In this document: positions 1-7,107 of the stretch, one piece after another | How the letters are laid out: every line of letters starts with the position of its first letter | Numbering within the stretch: position 1 is the stretch's first letter | Source of the DNA: Sideroxydans sp. | GTDB lineage: Bacteria; Pseudomonadota; Gammaproteobacteria; Burkholderiales; Gallionellaceae | DNA: 9,559 nt | Direction of reading: 5' to 3' | Assembly: GCA_020057805.1 (NCBI GenBank) | Contig: JAGVFD010000082.1 | Coordinates: 1-9,559, forward strand | The notes under the pieces: model-generated | Databases searched by the model: none | What the model was told of the DNA's origin: nothing | What the model saw: the letters and a program-made list of their open reading frames with translations, nothing else | Position numbers and translations under genes: made by a program

Positions 1-14
1 ACAAAACCAAGGTG

Positions 15-44
15 TTGACTGCTTCGCAGCGTATTTTTTATTAC
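15..44 (+). promoter_or_regulatory. Weak sigma70-like promoter candidate upstream of rsmH
   Basis: TTGACT at 15-20 matches the -35 consensus at 5 of 6 positions. TATTAC at 39-44 matches the -10 consensus at 4 of 6, with an 18-nt spacer. Transcription would begin near position 50, inside the palindrome at 48-67. This is the only promoter-like pair noticed ahead of the operon in the visible leader. dcw operons usually have a main promoter upstream of mraZ, which would lie outside this window, so this could be a secondary promoter or chance. Confidence 0.28.
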
Positions 45-47
45 TGG

Positions 48-67
48 ATTCCCGCTTTCGCGGGAAT
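48..67. repeat. dRS3-like palindrome (ATTCCC-N8-GGGAAT)
   Basis: ATTCCCGC at 48-55 and GCGGGAAT at 60-67 form a perfect 8-bp stem around the loop TTTC. The 20 bases fit the pattern ATTCCC-N8-GGGAAT, which is how the neisserial dRS3 repeat is described; very similar palindromes followed by GAC are common dispersed intergenic repeats in other betaproteobacteria (recalled, not searched). It lies about 30 nt before the rsmH start. No T-run follows the stem, so it does not look like an intrinsic terminator. It could form a hairpin in the mRNA leader. Confidence 0.6.
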
Positions 68-83
68 GACGCGGTGGTGTTTT

Positions 84-87
84 TAGG
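84..87 (+). promoter_or_regulatory. Weak ribosome binding site supporting the TTG start of rsmH
   Basis: TAGG at 84-87 lies 9 nt before the TTG at 97, a normal spacing. It directly abuts the in-frame TTG at 88, which is too close for that codon to use it. This favours 97 over 88 as the start. The match is short, so support is modest. Confidence 0.4.
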
Positions 88-96
88 TTGCTTGAG

Positions 97-1038
97 TTGA
101 GCCAGAACTTGGTTCACGCGACTGTCTTATTGAATGAAGCGGTCGATGCCTTGCAGGTGAAGCCTGATGGTATCTATGTGGATGGCACGTTCGGTCGCGG
201 CGGACACAGTCGCTTGATATTGAGCAAGCTGGGAGCATCTGGTCGTTTGATCGCATTCGATAAAGATCCGATGGCGATCGCCTCGGGGCAGGCGATACAG
301 GATGTGCGATTTCACATGGTTCACAGCGGCTTTGAGCATTTGAGCGAGAAGTTGCGCGAGTTGGGTGTGGGCAAGGTGGATGGGGTGTTGCTGGATTTGG
401 GGGTGTCGTCACCGCAGTTGGACGACGCGCAACGTGGATTCAGTTTTCGCTTCGATGCGCCACTGGATATGCGCATGGATACCAGTCGCGGGCAGACAGC
501 GGCGGAATGGTTGGCGGTAGCGGACGAAGGCGAACTGACGGAGGTGATACGTGATTACGGCGAAGAACGGTTTGCTAGGCAGGTTGCAAGGGCGATTATT
601 GCTGCGCGCCAAGAGTGTCCAATCAATACAACGAAACAGCTCACCGATATCGTCGGCAAGACGGTACACACCCGCGAACCCGGCAAGAATCCGGCTACTC
701 GCACCTTTCAAGCTATACGGATTTATATCAACCGCGAACTCGAAGAGCTTGAGAGCGTGTTACCGCAGTGTGTGGATGAGCTGAAGGCAGGCGGACGCAT
801 GTCGGTCATTAGTTTCCACTCGCTTGAAGATCGCATGGTGAAGCAGTTCATGCGCGAGGCGGCCGAGGGCGACAAGATACCTAAATGGGTGCCGATTCGT
901 GCTGCCGATGTGCCGCAAGGGAAAGTGAAATTGATGGGCAAGCCGATTTATGCATCGGCAGCAGAAGTAGCGGCAAATCCGCGCGCGCGCAGTGCGGTGT
1001 TGCGAGTGGCAGAAAGACTAGGAGAATTAGGTGGCTAG
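97..1038 (+). CDS. rsmH: 16S rRNA (cytosine(1402)-N(4))-methyltransferase RsmH (MraW)
   Basis: RsmH transfers a methyl group from S-adenosylmethionine to N4 of C1402 in the 16S rRNA decoding centre of the 30S subunit. The protein has 313 residues from this start, the usual family size. Visible family signatures are TVLLNEAV near the N terminus, the SAM-binding loop [10 protein letters not shown] at 28-37, the acidic DKD at 55-57, [12 protein letters not shown] at 98-109, GFSFR at 114-118, [12 protein letters not shown] at 238-249 and NPRARSA at 294-300. No ATG is available; TTG at 97 gives the family-like start [16 protein letters not shown] and has TAGG at a proper distance. TTG at 88 (three residues more) and TTG at 109 are alternatives. 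The gene overlaps ftsL by 8 nt. MraZ, the usual upstream partner, does not appear within the 96 visible upstream bases. The product is certain; the start is moderately sure. Confidence 0.96.
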   Translation: MSQNLVHATVLLNEAVDALQVKPDGIYVDGTFGRGGHSRLILSKLGASGRLIAFDKDPMAIASGQAIQDVRFHMVHSGFEHLSEKLRELGVGKVDGVLLDLGVSSPQLDDAQRGFSFRFDAPLDMRMDTSRGQTAAEWLAVADEGELTEVIRDYGEERFARQVARAIIAARQECPINTTKQLTDIVGKTVHTREPGKNPATRTFQAIRIYINRELEELESVLPQCVDELKAGGRMSVISFHSLEDRMVKQFMREAAEGDKIPKWVPIRAADVPQGKVKLMGKPIYASAAEVAANPRARSAVLRVAERLGELGG

Positions 1039-1315
1039 ATTTAATGCCTTCCTTCTTTTTATCGCTATCGCTTGCGCGTTAGGTGTTGTGACCTCACAAC
1101 ACAAAGCGCGCAAGTTATTTATAGAACTGCAAAACGAGAAAGAACGAGCTCAACAAATGGAAGTCGAGTGGGGCAAATTGCAGATTGAGCAAAGCACGTT
1201 GGTGATGCCCGCCCGCGTGGAAAAGCTCGCGCGTCAGCAATTGCAAATGCAAATCCCACCGAGTGATCAAATTCGTTACATCCGTCTGAATAGCGCGCTG
1301 GCGGGGCAATCATGA
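1031..1315 (+). CDS. ftsL: Cell division protein FtsL
   Basis: FtsL is a small bitopic inner-membrane protein that with FtsQ and FtsB forms the divisome subcomplex activating FtsW and FtsI. The 94-residue product has the expected plan: a four-residue cytoplasmic tip, one hydrophobic segment at about 5-21, then a charged helix at about 24-58 rich in E, Q, K and L that suits a periplasmic coiled coil, and the motif [16 protein letters not shown] at 61-76, typical of proteobacterial FtsL. The start is GTG at 1031, inside the end of rsmH, preceded by AGGAG at 1020-1024 with 6-nt spacing. It ends in an ATGA overlap with ftsI. FtsL sequences diverge strongly, so the call rests on size, topology, this motif and position between rsmH and ftsI. 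Confidence 0.92.
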   Translation: MARFNAFLLFIAIACALGVVTSQHKARKLFIELQNEKERAQQMEVEWGKLQIEQSTLVMPARVEKLARQQLQMQIPPSDQIRYIRLNSALAGQS

Positions 1316-3045
1316 ACTACGCCAACGTGCCCCAAACATCGGCGCAAATCGCACTTCCTGCATGGCGTTCACGCGTGCTGTTTGTGTTTTTGTTAGCGGG
1401 CATGCTGGGTTTGTTAGTGCGCGCGGTTTATTTGCAAGGTATTAACAACGACTTTCTGCAACAAAAAGGTGATGCGCGATATGGGCGGGTGATTGAAGTG
1501 CCTGCGCATCGCGGCATGATCACCGATCGTAATGGCGAGCCTTTGGCTGTGAGTACCCCTGCCGAAACCATTTGGGCGAGTCCGCCTGATGTTGATGCCA
1601 CGCCCAAACAAGTGCGGCAATTGGCAGGCATTCTGGGTATGACGGAATCCGACCTTAAAGCGCGCCTGTTTGATACCTCGCGTGAATTCGTATATTTGAA
1701 ACGCCAACTACCGCCAGAGCAGGCGCAGAAAGTAGCGCTGTTGGCTATCCCCGGCATTTCGATGCGGCGTGAATATCGTCGTTACTACCCGAGTGGTGAA
1801 GTGACTTCGCATTTACTTGGCTTCACCGATGTGGACGATAACGGACGCGAAGGAATTGAACTGGCGCAACAAGCGCAACTGGGTGGCAAAGTAGGTAGTC
1901 TGCAAGTGATTAAAGATCGCCGTGGTCACATCGTAGAAGACGTGGCGAGTTTGCGTGCGCCTAAAGAAGGCGGCGATGTGGCGTTAAGCATCGACAGCAA
2001 AATTCAATTTTTGGCTTTCCGAGAAATCCAACAAGTGGTGGAAAAATATCAGGCAAAAGCCGGTTCCATTGTGGTGTTGGATGCCAAAACAGGGGAAGTG
2101 ATGGCGCTGGCGAATTGGCCGACCTACAACCCGAATAACCGCGTTCACCCCGCATTGAGTGTGATGCGCAATCGTGCGGTGACTGATTTGTTCGAGCCTG
2201 GCTCGACCATGAAACCCTTTACCGCAGCGGCAGTGTTGGAAGCGGGCAAGTACAAGCCAAACACCATGGTGAACACGGAAAATGGCAAGTACACCATCGG
2301 CGGACGCACGATACACGACACACATCCAGAGCACTTCTTGAGCGTGGCGCAAGTGATTCAAAAATCCAGCAACGTGGGCGCAGCCAAGATGGCGCTGTCT
2401 TTGTCGCCGCAAGATTTTTGGAGCAGCTTGAGTCAGAACGGATTTGGTGCGGCAACCGGAAGCGAATTCCCCGGTGAAGCAACCGGACGTTTGCGTGACT
2501 TCAAAACATGGCGTCCTATTGAGCAAGCCACCATGTCATATGGCAATGGAATTTCGGTGAATTTATTGCAGTTGGCACGCGCCTACACCGCGTTTGCCAA
2601 TGAAGGCGAATTAAAGCCGGTCACCCTGTTCAAACAAACCACGCCTGTCATCGGCACCAAAATATATTCGGCTGAAACAGCCAACGCCGTGCGCGTCATG
2701 TTGGAGATGGTAGTGGGGGCGGGCGGCACCGCCCCGCAAGCGCAAGTAGCGGGTTATCGCGTGGCAGGCAAGACCGGCACGGCCCACAAATTGCAAAACG
2801 GACGTTACGTGAATCAATACATTGCCTCTTTTGTGGGTATGGCGCCGGCCTCCAATCCGCGACTTATTGTCGCCGTCATGGTGGATGAACCTGCAGGCAA
2901 GGAATACTACGGCGGGCAAGTCGCTGCACCCGCATTCAGCAACGTGATGGGGGCGGCATTGCGCACATTAGATGTGGCTTACGACGCGCCCTTGGATAAC
3001 GTCATCGTCGCGCCCACAACGGCTTTGAGCGAGGAAGACATATGA
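1312..3045 (+). CDS. ftsI: Peptidoglycan D,D-transpeptidase FtsI (PBP3)
   Basis: FtsI is the division-specific class B penicillin-binding protein that cross-links septal peptidoglycan in the periplasm as partner of FtsW. The 577-residue protein has an N-terminal membrane anchor at about 21-40, the pedestal-domain signature HRGMITDRNGEPLAVS at 66-81, and a transpeptidase domain with the three catalytic motifs in order: SxxK as S298-T-M-K301 (S298 the acylated serine), SxN as S352-S353-N354, and KTGT at 487-490. Length matches Escherichia coli FtsI (588). A short acidic tail, ending SEEDI, follows the domain; no PASTA repeats are present, as expected in Gram-negatives. Its ATG overlaps the ftsL stop as ATGA, and no strong Shine-Dalgarno is seen, so translation is probably coupled to ftsL. 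The motifs are intact, with no sign of the mosaic changes linked to beta-lactam resistance that could be judged by eye. Confidence 0.97.
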   Translation: MNYANVPQTSAQIALPAWRSRVLFVFLLAGMLGLLVRAVYLQGINNDFLQQKGDARYGRVIEVPAHRGMITDRNGEPLAVSTPAETIWASPPDVDATPKQVRQLAGILGMTESDLKARLFDTSREFVYLKRQLPPEQAQKVALLAIPGISMRREYRRYYPSGEVTSHLLGFTDVDDNGREGIELAQQAQLGGKVGSLQVIKDRRGHIVEDVASLRAPKEGGDVALSIDSKIQFLAFREIQQVVEKYQAKAGSIVVLDAKTGEVMALANWPTYNPNNRVHPALSVMRNRAVTDLFEPGSTMKPFTAAAVLEAGKYKPNTMVNTENGKYTIGGRTIHDTHPEHFLSVAQVIQKSSNVGAAKMALSLSPQDFWSSLSQNGFGAATGSEFPGEATGRLRDFKTWRPIEQATMSYGNGISVNLLQLARAYTAFANEGELKPVTLFKQTTPVIGTKIYSAETANAVRVMLEMVVGAGGTAPQAQVAGYRVAGKTGTAHKLQNGRYVNQYIASFVGMAPASNPRLIVAVMVDEPAGKEYYGGQVAAPAFSNVMGAALRTLDVAYDAPLDNVIVAPTTALSEEDI

Positions 3046-4538
3046 GTCTTTTCAAGCTTGATGAATTGACAGCGCTCGGGGTGCGCATCACGCGTTTAGT
3101 GTCAGACAGTCGCGCCGTGAAAGTGGGTGACACCTTCGTGGCTTACCCAGGTACGCAAGCAGATGGTCGGCGTTTTATTGCACAGGCGATTGCGCAAGGA
3201 GCGAACGCGGTGATTTGGGACGCGCAAGATTTCAGCTGGAACATGGCGTGGACCGTTCCCCATTTGGCTGTGCAAAACTTACGCGCCCACGCGAGCCAAA
3301 TTGCTGACCACGTGTATGCGCAGCCTTCGCAAAAATTATGGATGGTGGGCATTACGGGCACTAACGGTAAGACCTCATGCAGTCATTGGCTGGCGCATTC
3401 ATTCACGCGCTTGGGTCGTAAAAGTGCGCTGTTGGGTACGCTGGGGAATGGCTTTACGGATGCCCTGCAAGCCACCGCGAACACCACAGCGGATGCGCTC
3501 ATCGTACAAAGTCTGTTAGCCAACTATGTGCAGCAAGGCGCGCAGGCGGCGGTCATGGAAGTGTCGTCGCATGCGCTGGAACAGGCGCGCGTGGCTAGCG
3601 TGCATTACGACGTGGCCTTGCTCACCAACCTCACGCGCGACCATTTGGACTATCACGGCGACATGCAAAATTATGCGCAGGCAAAACGCCGCTTGTTCGA
3701 GCGGGCAGGCTTGCGCTATGCAGTATTGAATCTGGATGATTTATTCGGCGCACAGATGGCGACCGAACTGAAAGACCAAAGCGTGCAAGTGATTGGTTAC
3801 GGTCTGACCGATGGCGCGCTCAAGCTGGCGGAACAATTAGGCATTCGTATGGTGTACGCCAACCTCACGCAAATGAATGCTCAAGGCTTGAGCTTGCAGC
3901 TACACACCAGCTGGGGCGGCGCTGTGCTGCACAGCCCTTTACTGGGGCGCTTCAACGCAGAAAATTTACTGGGTTCATTAGCCGTTTTGTTGGTGAGTGA
4001 CGTGACGCTAGCGGATGCCGTGCAAGTGTTGAGTGAGCAAAGCGCGGTGGCAGGGCGCATGCAAAGCGTGGGTGGCAAACAGTTGCCTGCGGTGGTGGTG
4101 GATTATGCACACACGCCCGATGCGCTGGAAAAAGTGTTGAGTAGCCTGCGCGAACTGACCCCTGCCACTGGCGAGTTGGTGTGTGTGTTCGGCTGTGGCG
4201 GTGATCGCGATCGTGGCAAGCGCCCGATGATGGGACGCGTCGCTGCCAAGTTGGCTGATGTGCGCATCGTCACCAGCGACAACCCGCGCAGTGAATCACC
4301 ACGCGCCATCATGGATGAAATCATGGGCGATGCGCCCAAGCAATTCGTGCCAATCGAAGACCGCGCGCAAGCGATTGAGCAAGCCATTCGTCACGCGCGT
4401 CTAAACGACACCGTGCTGATTGCAGGCAAGGGACACGAGGACTATCAAGAAATTGCAGGCGTGCGCCACGCATTCTCGGACGTGACGATTGCGCAGCACG
4501 CTTTGGACGTATGGAAAAATCAGGAGCAACCCACATGA
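3042..4538 (+). CDS. murE: UDP-MurNAc-L-Ala-D-Glu:meso-diaminopimelate ligase MurE
   Basis: MurE is the cytoplasmic ATP-dependent ligase that adds the third residue of the stem peptide. The 498-residue protein shows the three Mur-ligase domains: an N-terminal UDP-substrate domain with SDSRAVKVGDTFVA at 21-34, a central ATPase domain with P-loop GITGTNGKTS at 103-112 and VMEVSSHAL at 171-179, and a C-terminal domain with DYAHTPDAL at 354-362 and GCGGDRDRGKRP at 384-395. K215 in the YAQAKRRLF context is the likely carbamylated lysine. DNPR at 413-416 is the established signature for meso-DAP rather than L-Lys, so the wall is A1-gamma type, as in Gram-negatives. GKGHEDYQ at 462-469 is also typical. 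The start overlaps the ftsI stop as ATGA. MurE and MurF are separate proteins here, not fused. Confidence 0.97.
   Translation: MSLFKLDELTALGVRITRLVSDSRAVKVGDTFVAYPGTQADGRRFIAQAIAQGANAVIWDAQDFSWNMAWTVPHLAVQNLRAHASQIADHVYAQPSQKLWMVGITGTNGKTSCSHWLAHSFTRLGRKSALLGTLGNGFTDALQATANTTADALIVQSLLANYVQQGAQAAVMEVSSHALEQARVASVHYDVALLTNLTRDHLDYHGDMQNYAQAKRRLFERAGLRYAVLNLDDLFGAQMATELKDQSVQVIGYGLTDGALKLAEQLGIRMVYANLTQMNAQGLSLQLHTSWGGAVLHSPLLGRFNAENLLGSLAVLLVSDVTLADAVQVLSEQSAVAGRMQSVGGKQLPAVVVDYAHTPDALEKVLSSLRELTPATGELVCVFGCGGDRDRGKRPMMGRVAAKLADVRIVTSDNPRSESPRAIMDEIMGDAPKQFVPIEDRAQAIEQAIRHARLNDTVLIAGKGHEDYQEIAGVRHAFSDVTIAQHALDVWKNQEQPT
4522..4526 (+). promoter_or_regulatory. Ribosome binding site fixing the murF start
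   Basis: AGGAG at 4522-4526 lies 8 nt before the ATG at 4535. An in-frame ATG at 4511 lies upstream of this site and has no comparable site ahead of it, so 4535 is preferred. The ATG at 4535 also makes the ATGA overlap used at the two preceding junctions. A further ATG at 4538 is possible. Confidence 0.75.
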
Positions 4539-6001
4539 TGCTGCTGTCACAAGCCGCGCAAGCCATCAATGCGCAACGCGAAGGTGCCGATGTTTTATTC
4601 AGCGCGGTATCGACCGATACGCGCTCTATAAAAGCGGGCGATTTATTTATCGCGCTCAAAGGTGACAATTTTGACGGCGCCAAGTTTGTGGCGGATGCCC
4701 TTAAAGCGGGTGCGGTAGCCGCAGTGGTGAGTGTCGAAGGCTACGAGCAAATCCACGCAACACTCAATCCTCAATCCTCAATCCTCGTCGTCAAAGACAC
4801 GCGCCTTGCTTTAGGTAAATTAGCGGCGCATTGGCGTGCGCAGTTTGATATCCCGCTCATCGGCATTACGGGCAGCAATGGCAAAACAACCGTGAAGGAA
4901 ATGCTAGCTGCGATTTTGCGCGTGGCAGCGGGTAATGATGAGGCGGTGCTTGCCACACAAGGTAATTTGAATAACGACATCGGCATGCCGCTCACCCTAC
5001 TTAAGCTGCGCGCGCACCATCGCTATGCCGTGATTGAAATGGGGATGAATCATTTGAACGAAATTGATTACCTCACGCGCTTGGCACGTCCTGATGTGGC
5101 CGTGGTGAACAATGCATCAGGTGCGCATTTGCAAGGCTTGGGTTCAATCGAAGGCGTGGCGCGTGCCAAGGGTGAAATTTTTGCAGGACTGAATGGACAC
5201 GGCACGGCGGTGATTAACGCGGACGACAATCACGCCGCGCTGTGGCGTAGCTTGGCGCGTACTAATCGCATTTTTGATTTTGCGCTGGCGCATAGCGCTG
5301 CGGTGCAAGGTAAGTGGCTTGCCTCTGAATTCGGCGGTGAACTCAAGCTACGCACGCCCTTGGAGAGCATCAACGTTCAGCTGCAAGTGCCGGGCGAACA
5401 CAACGCGCGCAACGCACTGGCCGCTGCGACAGCCGCCCTCTCTTTGCAAGTATCAGTGGGGGTGATTGCGCAAGCATTGAGTGCGTTTTCCGGCGTGTCT
5501 GGGCGCTTACAACGCAAGCAAGGGTTGCATGGCGCGACGGTCATTGATGACACCTATAACGCTAATCCCGCTTCGATGGCGGCCGCGCTAGACGTGCTGG
5601 CACAAGCGCAAGGTAAGCGCGTGTTTGTGCTGGGCGACATGGGGGAATTGGGTGATGACGCAGAAAAATTTCACAACGAAGTCGGCGTGGCTGCTCGAGA
5701 GCTAGGCATTGAACGCATGTTGGCTTTGGGCGCGATGAGTGTAGGCGCCGTGCAAGAGTTTGGTGTGGGTGCGCAACACTTCGCCGACATTGACGCCCTG
5801 CAAAGGGAATTAGAAAAAGAATTGGATGCGCACACCACGGTGTTGATTAAGGGGTCGCGCTTTATGAAGATGGAAAGAGTGGTCGCCCACTGCGTGGTCG
5901 AAGTGAAGGGTAAAGAGGGAAGGGAGAAGGGTGGGCAGGGCGCTGGTTTGTCCCCTTCCCCCTTCACTCTTCCCCCTTCTCAAACAAAGGAGGTTTATTA
6001 A
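4535..6001 (+). CDS. murF: UDP-MurNAc-tripeptide:D-alanyl-D-alanine ligase MurF
   Basis: MurF completes the cytoplasmic precursor by joining D-Ala-D-Ala to the tripeptide, using ATP. From the ATG at 4535 the protein has 488 residues, about 36 more than E. coli MurF. Domains in order: N-terminal substrate domain with STDTRSIKAGDLFIALKG at 26-43, P-loop ITGSNGKTTVKEM at 111-123, NLNNDIGMPLTLL at 144-156, EMGMNHLNEI at 168-177, C-terminal DDTYNANPASM at 338-348, LGDMGELG at 366-373 and the closing KGSRFMKMERVV at 439-450. Normal family members end soon after that motif; here about 30 Gly/Lys/Pro/Ser-rich residues follow, encoded by an inverted repeat. A triplicated 7-bp repeat encodes L77-L84, in the link before the ATPase domain. 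The start lies in an ATGA overlap with murE and has a good ribosome binding site; the stop directly abuts mraY. Function is certain; the tail's role is unknown. Confidence 0.96.
   Translation: MMLLSQAAQAINAQREGADVLFSAVSTDTRSIKAGDLFIALKGDNFDGAKFVADALKAGAVAAVVSVEGYEQIHATLNPQSSILVVKDTRLALGKLAAHWRAQFDIPLIGITGSNGKTTVKEMLAAILRVAAGNDEAVLATQGNLNNDIGMPLTLLKLRAHHRYAVIEMGMNHLNEIDYLTRLARPDVAVVNNASGAHLQGLGSIEGVARAKGEIFAGLNGHGTAVINADDNHAALWRSLARTNRIFDFALAHSAAVQGKWLASEFGGELKLRTPLESINVQLQVPGEHNARNALAAATAALSLQVSVGVIAQALSAFSGVSGRLQRKQGLHGATVIDDTYNANPASMAAALDVLAQAQGKRVFVLGDMGELGDDAEKFHNEVGVAARELGIERMLALGAMSVGAVQEFGVGAQHFADIDALQRELEKELDAHTTVLIKGSRFMKMERVVAHCVVEVKGKEGREKGGQGAGLSPSPFTLPPSQTKEVY
4764..4784. repeat. 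Tandem 7-bp repeat, three copies, inside murF
   Basis: The unit TCAATCC occurs three times in a row at 4764-4770, 4771-4777 and 4778-4784, followed by TC of a partial fourth copy. Twenty-one bases keep the murF frame and encode part of LNPQSSIL (residues 77-84) in the link between the N-terminal and ATPase domains. Gain or loss of one unit would shift the frame. Confidence 0.9.
5913..5971. repeat. Imperfect inverted repeat with G-run tract at the murF 3' end
   Basis: The left arm 5913-5931 is all purine and the right arm 5953-5971 is almost all pyrimidine. They pair at 17 of 19 positions around a 21-nt loop; the mismatches are 5918/5966 and 5925/5959. Alternative registers exist: AGTGAAGGG at 5902-5910 pairs perfectly with 5960-5968, and GAGAAGGG at 5924-5931 with 5974-5981. 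The plus strand from 5917 to 5940 contains five GGG runs with spacers of 2, 4, 1 and 2 nt, which satisfies the usual G-quadruplex pattern. The tract is translated as the atypical MurF tail. No T-run follows, so it does not look like a terminator. Confidence 0.8.
5986..5994 (+). promoter_or_regulatory. Consensus-strength ribosome binding site for mraY
   Basis: AAAGGAGGT at 5986-5994 contains AAGGAGGT, a full match to the usual 16S anti-Shine-Dalgarno sequence, 7 nt before the mraY ATG. It lies within the last codons of murF and is the strongest such site noticed in the window. mraY may therefore load ribosomes on its own rather than depend on those finishing murF. Confidence 0.85.
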
Positions 6002-7105
6002 ATGTTGCTCGCACTAGCCCAGTGGTTGTCTGAAGACGTACGTACGTTCGCCGTGTTCAATTACATCACCTTGCGTGCCGTGATGGCGGCGATGACCGCG
6101 CTGTTCATCTCCTTCCTGCTAGGACCTTGGATGATCCGCAAGCTGACTGTGATGAAAATTGGCCAATCAGTGCGCACCGATGGGCCACAAACACATTTGG
6201 TTAAAGCGGGCACGCCGACCATGGGTGGTGCGCTCATCCTCGCATCGGTCGCCATCACTACTTTGTTGTGGGGCGATCTGCACAACGCCTACATCTGGGT
6301 AGTGCTGCTCACTACGTTGGGTGTGGGTGCGATCGGCTGGGTGGATGACTATCGCAAAGTGGTGCACCGCAATCCAGATGGCCTGTCCGCACGCGCCAAG
6401 ATGTTTTGGCAGTCTCTCATCGCTTTGGCGGTCGGCATCTTCTTGTGGACGCATGCGACGCTGCCAGCGCACACCGAACTCATCGTGCCTTTCTTTAAGA
6501 GCTGGGTGTTCCCGCTCGGCATGGTCGGCTTCCTCGTGCTGGTGTATCTCACTATCGTGGGTAGCAGTAATGCAGTGAATCTCACCGACGGGCTGGATGG
6601 TCTAGCCATCATGCCGACGGTAATGGTGGCGAGCGCATTGGCGATTTTTGCTTACGTCGCAGGTCATGCTGAATTTTCCAAATATCTCGGTGAGCCATCC
6701 ATTCCGGGCGCAGGCGAGTTGGCGATTTTCTGTGCCGCTATCGCGGGGGCGGGATTGGCCTTTTTGTGGTTCAACGCCTATCCCGCCGAAGTGTTCATGG
6801 GTGATGTGGGTGCGCTTTCATTAGGTGCGGCATTGGGTACGGTTGCCGTCATCATCCGTCAAGAATTAGTGCTGTTCATTATGGGGGGCGTGTTTGTCGT
6901 GGAAGCCGTGTCCGTGATGTTGCAGGTGTCCTATTTCAAATACACCAAATATCGAACGGGTAAGGGGCAGCGCATCTTGTTGATGGCGCCGTTGCATCAT
7001 CACTTTGAACAAAAAGGTTGGAAAGAGACGCAGGTCGTCGTACGTTTTTGGATCATCACCATGTTGTTGGTGCTGATTGGTTTGGCTACGTTGAAGTTGA
7101 GATAA
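6002..7105 (+). CDS. mraY: Phospho-MurNAc-pentapeptide transferase MraY
   Basis: MraY is the polytopic inner-membrane enzyme that transfers phospho-MurNAc-pentapeptide from UDP to undecaprenyl phosphate, giving lipid I. The 367-residue length is close to E. coli MraY (360). Multiple hydrophobic segments are evident, for example at about 25-41, 78-90, 98-113, 137-150, 169-186, 202-220, 240-257, 270-285, 290-308 and 347-364. Active-site signatures are present: TPTMGG at 71-76, D115-D116 in [13 protein letters not shown] at 193-200, D267 in FMGDVG, and the histidine cluster in [12 protein letters not shown] at 329-340. The ATG immediately follows the murF stop and has a near-perfect Shine-Dalgarno. 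The gene ends 2 nt before murD. All catalytic aspartates are intact and nothing looks truncated. Confidence 0.98.
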   Translation: MLLALAQWLSEDVRTFAVFNYITLRAVMAAMTALFISFLLGPWMIRKLTVMKIGQSVRTDGPQTHLVKAGTPTMGGALILASVAITTLLWGDLHNAYIWVVLLTTLGVGAIGWVDDYRKVVHRNPDGLSARAKMFWQSLIALAVGIFLWTHATLPAHTELIVPFFKSWVFPLGMVGFLVLVYLTIVGSSNAVNLTDGLDGLAIMPTVMVASALAIFAYVAGHAEFSKYLGEPSIPGAGELAIFCAAIAGAGLAFLWFNAYPAEVFMGDVGALSLGAALGTVAVIIRQELVLFIMGGVFVVEAVSVMLQVSYFKYTKYRTGKGQRILLMAPLHHHFEQKGWKETQVVVRFWIITMLLVLIGLATLKLR

Positions 7106-7107
7106 CA

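Noticed and set aside
272..281. GGCGATCGCC palindrome resembling the cyanobacterial HIP1 octamer
   Set aside because: A single occurrence in rsmH coding sequence; the gene set and style are not cyanobacterial, so it is taken as chance.
83..412. Open frame on the minus strand opposite rsmH
   Set aside because: It is antisense to a well-supported gene, low in complexity (Pro/Ser/Arg-rich) and lacks family motifs; the same holds for the other antisense frames in the window.
2721..2734. GGGCGG/CCGCCC inverted repeat in ftsI
   Set aside because: Only 6 bp with a 2-nt loop, no T-run, and it encodes a region of ordinary FtsI glycines; not a terminator.
4203..4212. GATCGCGATC palindrome in murE
   Set aside because: Explained by codons of the conserved GDRDRGKRP motif.
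4511..4534. Upstream ATG for murF giving eight more residues
   Set aside because: The AGGAG at 4522-4526 lies after this ATG and points to the ATG at 4535, which also forms the ATGA junction seen at neighbouring genes.
6036..6047. ACGTACGTACGT palindrome near the mraY start
   Set aside because: Three tandem ACGT units encode ordinary MraY residues near the N terminus; no second copy or known site was recognised.
7018..7107. Upstream extension of murD to a TTG inside mraY
   Set aside because: The added 30 residues are an out-of-frame reading of conserved mraY sequence and do not resemble any MurD N terminus; the ATG at 7108 starts the family-like sequence.
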